Assembly: GCA_026260175.1 (NCBI GenBank)
Contig: JAKCWW010000086.1
Coordinates: forward strand, 94,844-158,843
DNA from: Reticulitermes lucifugus
Lineage: Eukaryota; Arthropoda; Insecta; Blattodea; Rhinotermitidae
Direction: 5' to 3'
Length of the DNA: 64,000 nt
In this document: positions 23,248 through 35,585 of the stretch, in pieces
Numbering within the stretch: the first letter of the stretch is position 1
How the letters are laid out: every line of letters begins with the position of its first letter
The notes under the pieces: model-generated
Databases searched by the model: none
Told to the model about the DNA's origin: nothing
The model's input: only the letters and a program-made list of their open reading frames with translations
Position numbers and translations under genes: made by a program

Positions 23248-24022
23248 CAGCACAACAAAATTTAGTAGCAAGTTAAAATACATTTACATCCATATACATG
23301 TTTCGGCTTCGTATTAAGCCACCATCTGGTTAACAAACTGTTTAAGGAATAATTACAACTATTTCAATACCATCATTTAAAAATTTAACTATTTTGTGCA
23401 TCACACATTCCATGGAGGATAATGGTTGTATAATAAATGAAGGAAAGTTTTAAAACATTTAAAACCCTGAGTTTTTTTTGAAGCTGTGTTGTGATCTGCA
23501 CCGGCTGGTGCAGGACACGTAACAACATAATACAGGGTAACTTCAACCTACTCGAGAAAACCTGTATAAAAAACAAGACTGCCATTAATTTTTTAAACAA
23601 CAATAGATATGTAATTTTTTAAAGAAACTTTTAACCTTTTATGGAAAACTAGTATAACACATTCCCCTGGATTTTACATAATTCAACAGCTGGAAGTAAT
23701 AATACCATAATCCATTGGGAATTAAGATTTATTTTATTCTATGTGGATGTACAAGTTGTTTAGAAATTGAACTAATAGGTGTAAAGCATATGTAAAACTT
23801 TGACCCCCTGAGGATGGCTTATTAAAAGCCGAAACATATGTAGGGGCAATTGACTTACTTATGAGAATATAGTGCATATGTTGATTTCTAAAACTTTTAA
23901 TTAATTAAAATAGTTATTCATTATTCAATTTATATTAGCCTGGTTATGGCTTTACGCGAAGCCGAAACGTGTAGCTTGATATAAAATTATTTTAATTACG
24001 CACAAAATTGTGTTGTGTTGAA
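23248..24022. mobile_element. 775-bp inverted-repeat element with three hammerhead-like motifs
   Basis: The left end (cacaacaaaattt, then an AT-rich spacer, then atgtttcggcttcgtattaa) is repeated in inverse at the right end (ttacgcgaagccgaaacgtg to acaaaattgtgttgtgttg), giving diverged termini of about 80-90 bases. A third motif copy lies inside at 23808-23835. There is no meaningful coding sequence. This could be a non-autonomous inverted-repeat transposon, or paired terminal repeats of a Penelope-like retroelement that lost its interior. No flanking duplication was found. If retroelement-derived, it is an old, coding-free fossil. Confidence 0.55.
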
Positions 24023-25349
24023 TGAAATTCTTTACTACTTAACCATTTTGTCAAATTTTTTCCAGCCGGTACCATGCTATTACATTCTGAAGAGGACAGA
24101 GGTAAATGGGTCTACGGATTTCTTCAAAACGGGCCTATATGCTGAACGAGCAAGGCAATCTGGGACAGACTTCTGAAGACTGATGAATGTGTCAAACTCT
24201 TAAAAGGACCTATAGACTTCTCAAACAGTGATTACAGATATTATGTTCCAGATAAGAATTAAAATCGTATTTTCTTCGTATTATGAGCTGTGTTATAAAA
24301 CACAAGTGAAATAAATTCAGGAGAACAATTTCTACCTAACAGTAACTTTGTAACGCTATAAGGAGTGTGTATAGGAAACTGCTTGCAAAAATTAAACACC
24401 CACTTTCCTGGTAATTGAGCCCGGCATTTCGATACAACTGGAGCGAGCCAGTTCCATCTCATATCCTCACAACCCATACCCCTAAGACTAATCTTAATTT
24501 TACCCTCCCATTTTCTTCTCCGTCTTTCAAGCTGCTGCCACGTAAAAAAACTTTCCCATCACTTCACATTCTCCCCCGTCAGAAATAACGTATTCAGTCC
24601 CTCACAATATTCTCGACTTCATTACCCGAACATTCCTTGATGGTCTTTTCACAACACACGCCTATTTCTACAACAATCTAAATTTACCAGCCACTTCAAC
24701 CCTTCTACATCCAATTCTACATTTTTACAGCTAATATATTTAGTCCCTTATTAAATAATGTGAGCGAGGCTTCATTTTTGTGCAAAAAGTCAATATTGCT
24801 AACTACAGGTCACACTGCGCAACGTCGTGCTCGAAAAAGTATAAAAATAAGACACGAAGGTAGAATAACACGTACGTATAGGTAATAACCTCCTGTCGAC
24901 AGTCGTATTTCAAAAGACAGGCCTAAGTATACAGTTTGTATGTACATCTGAAAGATATGTAAATATATAAAAGAGAAGTCGAACAACAAGCACAGGCAGC
25001 TAACGTAAATAAACCAGGTATTCAGCTTTCTCTGCTCTTGCTTCGTAATAACCTCATACAAATGACGCCATCTACAAAAAAAAGAGGCTATATTTAAAAA
25101 TAACATCCGACATGCTACACCTGTTCCAGTGTCATAACTGACGTGTTTTGATCGAGCCTGGAATGTGCTATAATAGGCAACACATTGTTAACTAACATAA
25201 TAATGTAGAACTATTTACTGCGAGGAAAACAATAGGAAAGTAATTAATTTTAAATGAGATTTTGTTACTATTATTGTCGTCACTGAGCCTTACATTTATG
25301 TAACCAGACTACTTGAAAGGAATGGTTACAGTGCACTATTTAGTGGTAT
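24023..25349. other. no gene recognised
   Basis: A good plus acceptor (aattttttccag, ending 24063) opens a 37-codon frame with a possible donor at 24101 (GACAGAG|GTAAAT), but no homology is recognised. A pyrimidine-rich stretch lies at 24480-24720. Confidence 0.4.
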
Positions 25350-25420
25350 TAATAATCCCCGGGTTTTGAACCCAGGCGAACGGACATGCATCACTTCAAG
25401 TTACCAAACCTGTGCAGTGT
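25350..25420 (-). repeat. possible tRNA-like SINE head
   Basis: The minus strand carries a B-box-like CTGGGTTCAAAACCCGG preceded by a tRNA-like stretch. Body and tail are not delimited. It could also be a chance palindrome. Confidence 0.35.
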
Positions 25421-26329
25421 TGAGTTTCACTGTCAGTCTGAGAGTCTGCATCACATCAGGCCCAAAAAATGTGTACGATTATTAACGTACTGCAACCCGA
25501 AGTACCCAGAAGCCGTACTCCACGCCCAGCGTTCTATAATTACGAACAAACATCCATATTCCTCTCGCAGTCACACTTCATAATTCCGTACTTTCAGTTA
25601 AAAAATATTCATCGAGTAAGAAGATAAACCAATCAATTCAAGCTACGCTGGCTTCTCCATGCTTTACAAATATGCAAGTAGGCCTATACATAGCCTATAT
25701 GCCAGAAGACATACATTTACACATATAAGCCCATTCCTTCCAGCACACAGTGTCCGATTTCTATACACTGTTGTGCAAACACTGCTTGTTGGTGAAGTTT
25801 TACCTTGTATTATTTCTTCATTTTTTATTTTACATAACCTACCCGCCACAATAAATTATGCTGGAGGAAACAATTTATTTACGCTTCAAACTAAAATACA
25901 AAATACGTAAAAAAACAAAATATGAAAACAGATACTTTATAACCGCTGCAAGTCGTAGCAAAGCGTATCGAAATTTCAAGGACATTTAACAATGTACTGA
26001 TACTAAAAAGAATTATTTGTACTGTTCACCGTTAATTCAGGCACGACAGGAAAAAGGGAAAAATATCAGTGGGAATTCTGATATTCAGTAAAATATAAAA
26101 ACTTATATATTTAAAGATGTTCGTGGGACACAACACGTGCATATGACAGTAAATTATTTTTTAAAAAGAAAGAAAAATTCTGGTTTTTCTCTTCAATCCC
26201 GAGCGGAACTGAATTCCCTTCCCGTCGGCCACGGTAGTACATGTTATGAAAATGCCTTCAATACTGGCAAAGGGGTTTTGCGTTATCGAGTTTGCGAAGA
26301 CAGAGTCAGTGGTCATTGCGCAAAGTGAT
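25421..26329. other. no gene recognised
   Basis: AT-rich; short frames without motifs or splice context. Confidence 0.5.
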
Positions 26330-27190
26330 TTTCGTAGACGCTATAGAAAGGAGCCACCACAACACTAGTCAGTCTAGATTTGGTATAAACAGTTTGAAAA
26401 AGAAGTGTGTCCAATTCGCCCACGTGTGACTAACGAAACAGCGCAAACTACAAGGAAACCTTTAACCTCAGTCTCAGAAGGTCAACTTACAGATGTAGCC
26501 GTGTGAATTTGTTTCAAACAAGTCCGTATACGTTTACTTTCTAAATTGTATAAGTTACGTTACAGTTTCTGCAGATATTAAAACCGAAAGACAAACAAGT
26601 TCTTTAGAAAACACAAGAGAAACTGGAAAAGGCTTGCGTGGCATCACGATGTGTTTTCGGTTACGAGGCCACATTTCACTTTAGCAGCAAAGTCAAACAG
26701 TATTCAATATCTGGCGTTCTTAAAATTCTCACCAAACGTGAACGTGCTATTTAACATTTCACATCACAAAATTGATGGTCCTATATTTTTTGCAGAAAAA
26801 TCAATTATTGAAAACATTTACCTAGAAAAGAAATTGACTGGTTTATGTCTCAACTACATAAAGATTCCGCTGTTCTATGATAAGGCATGATGGTGCGCCT
26901 CCTCACTATCATTTGGATTTGCCAGAATATATGAACAGAAAACTGCCACAGCTGTTTATGGGAAGTGGTACTGAAGAGGATGACATCTGATGCTCCCGGC
27001 CCCCAGGTCACCAGACTTAACACAATGTGAATTATTTTATTGTCATCACTGCCAACAAATATTCATACATTGAAATTCAGAATCACTGAAGCATTGACAT
27101 CAATTACTAGGGACACAATGGCAAAGGTCTGGGAAGAAATGTGATAACAAATCGTGTGTGTTTGACTCACGGAGGTTGTATCGAGTGCTG
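26330..27190 (+). pseudogene. mariner/Tc1-like transposase, decayed
   Basis: Colinear fragments of an insect transposase are visible: FRRRYRKEPPQH and IWYKQFEKE (N-terminal helix-turn-helix), PIRPRVTNETAQ, EATFHFSSKVKQ (expected S-D-E-A-T-F-H), PNVNVLFN, FFAEKSI, HDGAPPHYHLD (second catalytic Asp), PRSPDLTQCELF (third catalytic Asp), RDTMAKVWEEM and LTHGGCIEC at the C-terminus. The order and spacing fit a full transposase of about 350 residues with some loss between the N-terminal and DDE parts. Several stops and frameshifts are present, and the first catalytic Asp appears as Tyr. Terminal inverted repeats were not found. The element is old and inactive; the best single frame is only 79 codons. 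Confidence 0.88.
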
Positions 27191-27305
27191 TAGGGCTCAT
27201 ACCAAATGCTGAGATATTTTCTATCGATTCTTGAACGTTCCTTCTACAGTGAATGTCAACTGAAATTTCTATGAACATTTTGAAATATTTTGAATTGCCC
27301 TGTAC

Positions 27306-27469
27306 CAGCGGTGCACAAATCCCGGGCGCCGAGACGCCGTGGCCATTAGACATTTTAAGACGGCGCCTAATATCTGTGGGACCTCCGTATGGAACTTGTT
27401 TCATGTCACCCTTCAGGCGCCTAGAATTTTGAGGCGGTTCCTGGATTTCTGAAAAATTATGCACCCCTG
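27306..27469. mobile_element. hAT-type MITE with 8-bp target-site duplication
   Basis: The left end CAGCGGTGCACAAAT and right end ATTATGCACCCCTG are inverted repeats of the hAT form CAGNGGTGC. Flanks ccctgtac (27298-27305) and ctttgtac (27470-27477) match at 6 of 8 positions, the duplication length diagnostic of hAT. At 164 bp it cannot encode a transposase. The interior is GC-rich with several ggcgcc palindromes. The minus 159-codon frame across it is incidental. Confidence 0.85.
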
Positions 27470-27672
27470 CTTTGTACTGTAAACACTCTATTGCTGACCG
27501 ACAAAAAAGTAGACACCAGCCACTGAATGGCTCCAAGCGCAACTTCTCTTCTATGTTTTTACTTTATGACGACATTATTCCTTACAAGAAACAATACATT
27601 ATACTTTTCTTCTATTACGACCAAATTTAGAGCGTCGAGACGCCTAGAAGTCCCAAGTCAACAAGAACATTT

Positions 27673-27698
27673 CAGATCTCCATAGCAGATCTCCATAG
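27673..27698. repeat. 13-bp unit, two perfect tandem copies
   Basis: cagatctccatag twice in succession. Confidence 0.95.
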
Positions 27699-27784
27699 CG
27701 TGTGCAAGACATAAACACGAAGCTCTCCTCCAAGTGACGTTTATTTTACGCGAGTTTTATAATGAATGTAAGATGTTTCTTCCC

Positions 27785-27965
27785 CGATTCAGGTATTCTG
27801 GGATGTGACATTGTGCCTTGGGTGAGCGGTTACCGACGTTTCGAAGACACTAAGTTCCTTCGAAACGTCGGTAGCAACTCAACCACACCAACCACACAGC
27901 GTCACACTAAAGAAAACCTAAATCTTCAGCAACACCACCCACAGAAACCTAAATCTCACATTTTT
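27785..27965 (+). repeat. palindromic retroposon family, copy 6
   Basis: Starts with 'tattctgggatgtgacattg', has an inner palindrome 'accgacgtttcgaa' facing 'ttcgaaacgtcggt' around a short loop, and ends 'agaaacctaaatctcac'. The outer arms are diverged. The terminus matches the other copies. Confidence 0.8.
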
Positions 27966-28479
27966 CAATGTATTCTAATCACGTACATGAAAGAAAAAAG
28001 AGTGGCTTATTAGTGACAATGTTTTATACAGAACATTCCAATAATATCTTACGGAATAACATCTCAGTAGAATCGGTATTTATAAAACTTAAAATGCAAC
28101 TCGACAAAAATAGGAATGTCAAGTATTTCAAATTTCTGTTTCAGTCACTAACTCCAAGGCAACGAGTTCTATAAAAACTTACAGTCTATTAGATGGATAC
28201 GATAATCCCTGGCCGTTTATGGATCGCGACGGTGAACAGTTGTGCTCCCAAGAACCCGCCACCGGTTTCTGTTCTGAAGTACATAATTACTTAATAAAAT
28301 AAGCGAATATGCAGTCAAAATTCAGAAAGATGGAAGAATCATGTTTAAATTAATGACGCTGTATGAAATACAAGAGTGTAAGCAGCACTGAATAATATTA
28401 TATAATTATCATAAAGAGTTAGCCTGATAAGCTTGCAGAGAAAATGGTCGTGCTTTTGACAAATGACCGAATACTCACG

Positions 28480-28560
28480 AAAACCATCAGTTAGGGCAGT
28501 CGGCCGCCCTGCGAGTTTCGAGCACGGTATCTCCCAGATAAAGTAGCAAATTAACCTGCT
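28480..28560 (+). repeat. possible tRNA-like SINE head
   Basis: 'tcagttagggcagtcggccg' followed by CGAGTTTCGAGC resembles the A and B boxes of a tRNA-derived head. No tail or duplication delimited. Confidence 0.35.
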
Positions 28561-28623
28561 CCATCTCTCGGAGATATTACGCTTCATTATATTGAGTGTG
28601 TTGGTACAGTAAGCAGTACTTAC

Positions 28624-28677
28624 CTCTGAGGGACAGTAAATGCACAGCAGGCTCGAAACGTATTTGCATTTGCCGTG
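28624..28677 (-). CDS. candidate exon of an unknown gene
   Basis: On the minus strand the segment ends CTCAGAG|GTAAGTAC, a near-perfect donor at 28623-28618. It is preceded by a fair acceptor, ggtccctttattag. All three frames are open over 54 bases. One contains ATGCAAATACG, giving MQIRFEPAVHLLSLR if this were a first coding exon; frame 0 would read HGKCKYVSSLLCIYCPSE as an internal exon. No family recognised. The donor is the strong part of the evidence. Confidence 0.35.
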
Positions 28678-29361
28678 CTAATAAAGGGACCGCGATTAAT
28701 ATTATCAGGCGGGAGGAACACAGCAGCTAACGTCCTAATATCAAAAGCAAAATGCTTGTTATGAGCATGGAATTGCTAGCAAATAAGCCCAGAAATTTTA
28801 ATAGGATATTTGCGTCTACTTTACAAAACAAGTACACCACCGGGATTTGCTGTAATATGTTTATTATCAGCCTTACTTTTGGACCGAATTCCTTGTCTTC
28901 CCTTTTCATACCTAAGGAATTAAGATTTAAATTTACAAGACTATAAATTAACAAGTTGTTCGTAGGCGTGTGAAACTTTTTGTCTGCTCCAAAGCGAAGA
29001 AACAGAAATATTATCTTCACAACTCTTTACCTAAAAATGAAAAGAACACAAAACTGTAACTTTACGCGTTACTTTGTATGAGGGTTAAAAGTGATCTTAC
29101 TGCAAGAAAAAGGGTTAACGGTGTGTGAAAACACGACGCTGTAGTCATTGTTTGTGCATAACAAACACGAGGTTAGGGGAGTAAGGAGAAGTTAAATAAT
29201 GAAAACATTCATACGTAATCTTCACCTCATAGAATATTATTAGGGCGATCTAATGACTAACGATGGATGTGCCCGGATATATATTCTGCACGAAGATAAA
29301 AAATGTGTACAAGAATTTAGCCGGAAAACTTGAGAAAAAACATGAGATAGCTGGGCATATT
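28678..29361. other. no gene recognised
   Basis: Two opposed frames at 28727-29020 lack motifs. Putative intron of the minus-strand exon if that is real. Confidence 0.45.
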
Positions 29362-29626
29362 TTTATCTATTTATTTATTTATAATTCATCTAATGACTGT
29401 GCCTCTCAGATTACACAGCATCGAATGATATGACCAATAAGTAACAAATTCAGAGGGATGTGTAACGAAATGTTTGTGGCCTAATTTCAGGCGATGTCCA
29501 CCCATAAATCTGGAGGCACTGAGGGGAAACCACAAAAAAGCACGGTCAGGATAATCGACCTCCGGTTGTGAACCTTCCAAATACGAATCAGAAGGCATAG
29601 TCACTCACTTTGCCACGGCGTTTGGT
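29362..29626 (-). repeat. SINE5 copy, (TAAA)n tail
   Basis: Left end is a TTTA tandem (tail on the minus strand); the body has the conserved 'tctggaggcactg' block shared with 36580-36785. A worn tRNA-like head lies at the right (reverse complement: 'gccgtggcaaagtgagtgac' with a decayed B box). Confidence 0.7.
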
Positions 29627-32337
29627 TGTAGATGTTCAACAAAGATAGCATTAAAATAAATCATAAACCAAGAGAACGTGAGAATGTTGACTGATATAAG
29701 ACAGCTCAAAATACGATAATCTAGTGCCTGCATCGTCTAAGGAAACAGTTTTCTCTCTGGAGTTTGGAAATTTCATTTTTATTTTTATTATTGGGCTATA
29801 TAAGGATGCTTTATCAAACATAAAGTCCGACAGCACTGAATGAAAGAGACGATTCCGGAGAAAGAAGTTGCTGCTATTTGAAAGTACTAATCTACTGGTT
29901 CTCCTAGAATAAATGAAGAAAACGATGACAAGCCAATCAGAATAACCGGTATCTTGTCAGAGGTCAAAGCCGGTTATCTCCCGAGAACAAGTCACATTTA
30001 TTATTGCTGCAATAATCTGCTCGTTAATCAGAACAATATTTATTTAAAACAACTGGCTAACCCGGACCTCTAAGCAAATGTCTTTCAACGGGTGACGGCT
30101 GCCTCCTTCCAAAGTCTTGCCTAGTTACCGTCCGTAGGTATCTTAATATCTCATTCGCCACGATATACAGAGTGAATACATGAAATTCAGATTTTAGTGT
30201 AATATTGTTCATGCATTTAAAAACACAGGAATGAAAACCCAACACATTCAGGTGAGTAATATGATCAACATTAAGAGTTATTTTAATTTCCCAGTCCTTC
30301 CAGCAGTGGCGGTAACACCATGGTTATGGAAAACGGCGTTTTAACTGCAGGAAGCTAAGTGTATGCTCCGGTATCACGAATCAAATTGGTTACAATATAA
30401 AGGAGATTTGGTACCGAGTTTGAAAGGGGACCACTAAAGAAAATATTACGTGCAAGTGGTATAAATTTTGCAATAAGCCTGGTTGCATTTGTAAAGGGAA
30501 AATCAGCGGTACACAACCAGGTTCAGCAGCCAAGGTGACTGTAGTTCGAATCTGATTTGTTCGGAGTCCAAGAAAATCAGAACGCTTCCCCTAAAGTTAA
30601 GCATTCTACAGCTGACAGTGCATAAAATTCTGCAATAACATTTGAGACTTAAAAGTTGCGGATACTAACTGCTGCAACATGTAACAGTCCGATACATTAT
30701 GTTGTGCCGTTCTTTAAAAAAACTTGTAGAAGGACTTTTCATTTTACAACCAAGACTGTGTTTACCAACGAAGACACTTTCCATCTGCCCAGGCACATCA
30801 ACCGACCTAACGCCAGCATTTGCGGGGAGCAACAATCCGTATGCAGAGACTGACGGTACAAGGCACCGTCGCAAGTTGTGTTGCTTCTGCTCTATCCAAA
30901 GAGAAGTGTTGGAGCTTTTCCTTTTTTGCGAAAGCACTGTCTGATGTAGTGTACCTAGACATGCTGGAAGAATTCTTCACGCAAATTTTGGAAGAAGAGA
31001 TTATAGATTATTCGTGACAAATTATTCCAGCAACACAAACGCCTCCCCACTTTCACATTGCACTTGGGCACAAACGACCAAAACATATACTATTGTAATC
31101 CACTTTTTTGTAGTTTTTTTCACTCATATTATTACCATATTTCTTTTTTCCCTATTTATAACTTTAAGATTCATGTACTCATTTTAGTTAAGTTGGTTAA
31201 AGGTAAATTTTTGTTATGTTCCTTGTACATTGTTCATGCTGTTAATTGTAATCTCCAATAAATAATTTAAAAACAAAATTGTACTTGGGGATTTCTAGAA
31301 TCAAAAGTTTCCGCGGAAAAGAATTGGCAAAGGCGGCTCTGTCACTAGGCCACCTATTTCCCCTGAACTTACTCTACTTGATTTATTTTCATGGTTGTAC
31401 ATAAAGGATGCTCTTTACGTTCCCCCGTTCCCCACCACTTTGCCGGAACTTGCTGTGAGGATACGAGCTGCTGCGGTTACAGTAGCACCCGTCATGCTTA
31501 CAAATGGGTGACCTGAACTTGAATACAGACATAATGTGCCACGCTACTCACAGCTCCCTCATTGAACGTCTGTGTGTGTAATATGTTAAGTTTAGGTCAC
31601 ATATAGCCTAACAAAATGCGTTTAGTTTCAATTTCTGTGCCTCCTACTTCTCGAGCAATATTACACTCAGTTGTCTGCATATTATGTTTTTACCCTGTAT
31701 AATATCTGTACTTTATACAGTGCTGTCAATAACCTAAGACTTGATCATTCACTTGGAATGGAAAAGAAGCGTGGAAAACATTGTTGTCCTTCGAGCGACT
31801 ATCCTGATATCTACAAACAGAACTACGTGAGTCTGAACCACTGATCTCAAGAATTAATTTCTGACGTCATACTGAGCACATGACACGCTCTTTTTTTCTA
31901 ACTTACATGAAACAGTCTCTTCCATCCTGCCTTACACTAGCGAAATGTCGATTTGTAAACGCATAGCAGTGCAGAATAGACAACTTCCTCTTTCATTTGT
32001 CACAGCTGTTTCTTGTTACTTAAAGGGGATGGGGTAGAAAAGTCAATAACCCATTTGCAGGTTACATTTCTGTATTCTGCTTTAATGCGTTTAAATCTCA
32101 TGAAAGGCGCTGAGAAAATGTCGAGCTTATGAAAATATGGCATACGTTCGGTACATGCTTGTAATACCGTGCTAAATTTTTTTAATTTTTTGTTACCTGA
32201 CACAGCACAGACCAAAACACGTGAAATTATGTCACATATTTTAATGTTCGCTTTTTAGATAAAAGATTATCTTTTCAGCATTTGATGAAACTGAAACATT
32301 ACGGCGCGACAACATGTGTACAGTAGAGGCAAAGTAC
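29627..32337. other. no gene recognised
   Basis: Contains an inverted 'ataaccgg/ccggttat' pair at 29941-29979 and a tRNA-like stretch near 30527-30560 that I could not delimit. At 30252 a donor-like CAG|GTGAGT has no open segment upstream. Overlapping frames at 30656-31017 run in both directions and lack motifs. Confidence 0.4.
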
Positions 32338-32403
32338 CTGCAGTACTTTTAAACTTGCTGTGTTAGACGCAAAGTGCATCACTAATGCTGAAAAGCGAAG
32401 GAC
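32338..32403 (-). CDS. possible 66-base internal exon (weak)
   Basis: Minus strand: acceptor 'acagctttcttttag' and donor CTGCAG|GTACTT enclose 22 codons in phase 0-0 reading VLRFSALVMHFASNTASLKV then LQ. The donor is weak at +5, and a second acceptor lies inside. No homology recognised. Confidence 0.2.
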
Positions 32404-35049
32404 CTAAAAGAAAGCTGTCGTAGCCTATTTGAAAATATGAAACCTACATTGACATATAAGGTTTAAGGCCAGCCACAAAAGCTTCAGTGCAAAAAAATGT
32501 TTGACACGAGGGAATTAAAACACATCAATGAATCGATCATCCGTACGATAGGTCATAATGGTAAACATCACCTATTAACAGCCATGGAATTCATGAAGGA
32601 AGGTAAAAATATTTTACCGAAATAATCCGTCTGAAACACAGACCCTGCCTTAGAAATGAACACAGCACCTTGCCAAAGAAGAGTCTTAATATTGTGTTAA
32701 AGTCTGAGAGCAGGGCTGTTATTTTTCATTAGCTGCTAGCATTGCAGTGTGTCATGTTTGAAAACTCAGCCTCTTTAATTAAAACACTCTTCTGCTCTGT
32801 TGAGTTGCTCGTATTTCACGCTGCTGTGAACGCTTTTGAGACAAATCTGAACGTCTATACAACGCTTCCGAGTGTAAAAGCATATTTCTTTCGCCCTTTA
32901 TGAATCATAAAATCGTTACTCACATCTCTATAAACGTACGCACAGCTAATGTTCTTTAATCACTTGATGTAATATGCGTATAGAAAGCTTCAGAGTTTAT
33001 CTTCATTCCTAAGTCGGCATCTTTCTATAGACCTGACAGGATACACATTCTGGAAACCGTAACTTGTAAAAATTATTCGGTGTATAAATCTCTCCGAATG
33101 CAATAATTAAAGCTATAAAATTGAAATTTTTACATAATTCACGCGTACATTTATGGTTTACTCTTCACACATACAGACCAACAGGTAGTCAGTCGTTACA
33201 GTTGTTGCCAATTCCAGACCTGAATAAAGAGCAACATAAATAAAACCCCAAATTCTTGATAACATAACTTGCAGGTCCAGAAATGCTAATGTAACGTCCT
33301 ACTTATAGACAAAATTGTCAGCTATATGAGATTTTACGTTATATTTGCGGCCAGGATTTAGGTGCTGCTTATTCTTGCTTACTAAAGCAGTATAAACTAG
33401 TGAGTGGTTGGTCACCAACGTTCTGGGAAAACCACCTGATTCCATCTTCAGAATGTAAATGATATCCTGAAAATGGGGAACAGAATGTTACTCCGAAAAA
33501 CTAGTAATCTCCTACCTCACACAGTATCATAGCCCAGAAACCGCAATCAAAATCCTCTGTCAGTTCAATTCAAACAGTATCAAAAACAGTTTTCCTGAGA
33601 TCTATCTCACTTTACACTCCCACCTCCGTCTCGGTCACCAAAGTAAACGATTCAAAGCATGTCACCAGCGAAATTCTGTATACATTCATTGTCCTAACCA
33701 TTCTGTCTGGATGGCTAAACTAACGACACCTCCAAGAATTCACAATTTTGACAAAACACATAACAGAAAATATTGCACAATAGTTGAATTTGAAACTTGA
33801 TAATTAAAAAGCCTGATGATTTATAGAAACCTGTGGTCAAGATAATGAATAAAATATTAACTCATTTATAGTTATGTCAAATATACTGCGCTGACTGAGC
33901 ACATCATACGCACTGACGTCCACACGCAGCAGAATGCTAAGACATAAAGTCATTTTTTCTTCCACAATTCGATCAGTTTTTACACCCCTATTTTGAAATG
34001 GTCGATTATGAAACCAATGATGCCTTAGAGTGAGGAGAATTATCCACTCTATTATTCCCATATAACTAACATTCAGCATTATTTCATACGTTCTCTTGAA
34101 GCCAGCAATCAGTCTATCATACACTCTCCACGAAAATAATTAGCGCGTCACTGAAAGACGTCTGATTTTGATAGGCTAATTACAAAATGAAGTGAACACT
34201 GAGGACATCAGCTTATAAAGCTTTCTTTATCAGCCGTGAATTCTGCTAAAATGCGTTTGAGTCTTATAGGCCTACTGGAGTAAAGTTCATTATATTTGCA
34301 GTGGCGGCCAGTTAGTCACCACCTGGAGCAGTGCATCATTAAAGTTCTGTAAGACTACACCTTCGAACACATATACAGATACAAAATACGAATAACACTT
34401 TATTAAAATTATTTTATTAAAAATGAGTAGTTTAACCCTCCTAATAAGGTTTTCCAAGTTTTCTGAATCAATCAGAACAAAATAAAACAAAATCTTAAAA
34501 AATACAAATCCCCATTTGTCAGACGTTTAATAATTTGGAGTATTTACTGCAGAAAATAATTTTTGCATGCCGATTTCTAGCATTTTCAAAAAGCGTCTTA
34601 CAAATAATTTAACAATCAAACAATTTTTATGTAGTCCTAAATTTTCTTACTTCTATTTAATTGTGCTTCTACACGTGCAAACATTGCTACAAAATTGTGT
34701 AAGATAAATTAGGAAGAATGCGGAAGGAAGTGGGCATAACCTATTTTAAGTGACTGTTCCCGAAAGTTACAGTATATTCTTTTCGGATGTCCGTTTGTGA
34801 CTCTTCTCAGTAGCCATCCCATGTGTCCAGTTATGTTGGTACCAAAGTACTCACACTTGTGTTTTTATAAATGTGAGACTTCTTCCAATACAAATGCTTT
34901 CTCGTGACAGTCAGCTGTCAAGCTTCAAAGACGGGCATAATTAAGGTCTGTGTATTGCAACAGAGGGGAGAAACGTACTGTTATATGCAATGAAGAGAGT
35001 CTAAGGCATGTTACACGGCTATATACGGACATCAATCAAGGAACCTTAC
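32404..35049. other. no gene recognised
   Basis: At 33813-33830 CTGATGA and GAAAC lie six bases apart, a hammerhead-like core with no room for a stem. At 34299 a CAGTGGCGG end recalls hAT termini but no partner end was found. Confidence 0.4.
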
Positions 35050-35165
35050 GTAGTTGATCTGGGTCTAACAGTTCTATGAAACTGACAGTTTTCAATTGGA
35101 AAAGGCTGATATAGAAGGACGACTGTAAGCATCTTAGAACAAGGTGCCAATAAGAATATTTTCAA
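35050..35165 (-). CDS. possible 116-base internal exon (weak)
   Basis: Minus strand: strong acceptor (gctctgctttttctgtcag) and a moderate donor TAC|GTAAGG enclose one open frame, beginning LKIFLLAPCSKMLTVVLLYQ. The other two frames are closed. No family recognised; hydrophobic character is partly due to AT content. Confidence 0.2.
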
Positions 35166-35449
35166 CTGACAGAAAAAGCAGAGCAATGGAAAAAAATGTC
35201 ACTTGCATAAAGAGAAGGTTTGTAACTTCTACATACTTCACCTAATATTTTAGCAAGATTGAAAGTAATAAAGAAATGAAAGATGTGTTGGTAATGTAGC
35301 AACCATAAGAGGAAACGGAACTGCAAGGTTTGTCTGCAGAGCATCATAAGAAACCACTTGGAAAATATATGGCAAATGGAAAAATTATATTACGAAAAGC
35401 ACATAATTAATTTTAAGCCAAAATTTTGTTTTGTACCATGCAAACGTGT

Positions 35450-35585
35450 AGGCAGCGAAGACCAAGAATATGGTCTTCTGAGATATGACACTGTTATTTT
35501 GGTACCTGTGTACCAAAATACATGGCGACACATTCCGTAACACCGTAATTTTCTCAGACCCGTAGAAACCTCAAATCTCACACGT
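35450..35585 (+). repeat. palindromic retroposon family, copy 7
   Basis: Contains 'gtcttctgagatatgacact', an inner palindrome 'ttttggtacc...ggtaccaaaa' type around 35497-35519, 'gcgacacattccg', and the family end 'gtagaaacctcaaatctcac'. Confidence 0.75.

Noticed and set aside
24064-24178. Exon after aattttttccag
   Set aside because: Two frames are open, the donor GTAAAT is weak and the segment abuts an inverted-repeat element.
27063-27542. 159-codon minus frame
   Set aside because: It spans a hAT MITE and the end of a mariner fossil, both better explained as transposon DNA.
33813-33830. Functional hammerhead (perfect CTGATGA and GAAAC)
   Set aside because: Only six bases separate the two blocks, leaving no stem II; treated as chance or a remnant.
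34299-34340. hAT terminus CAGTGGCGG
   Set aside because: No complementary end or 8-bp duplication found nearby.
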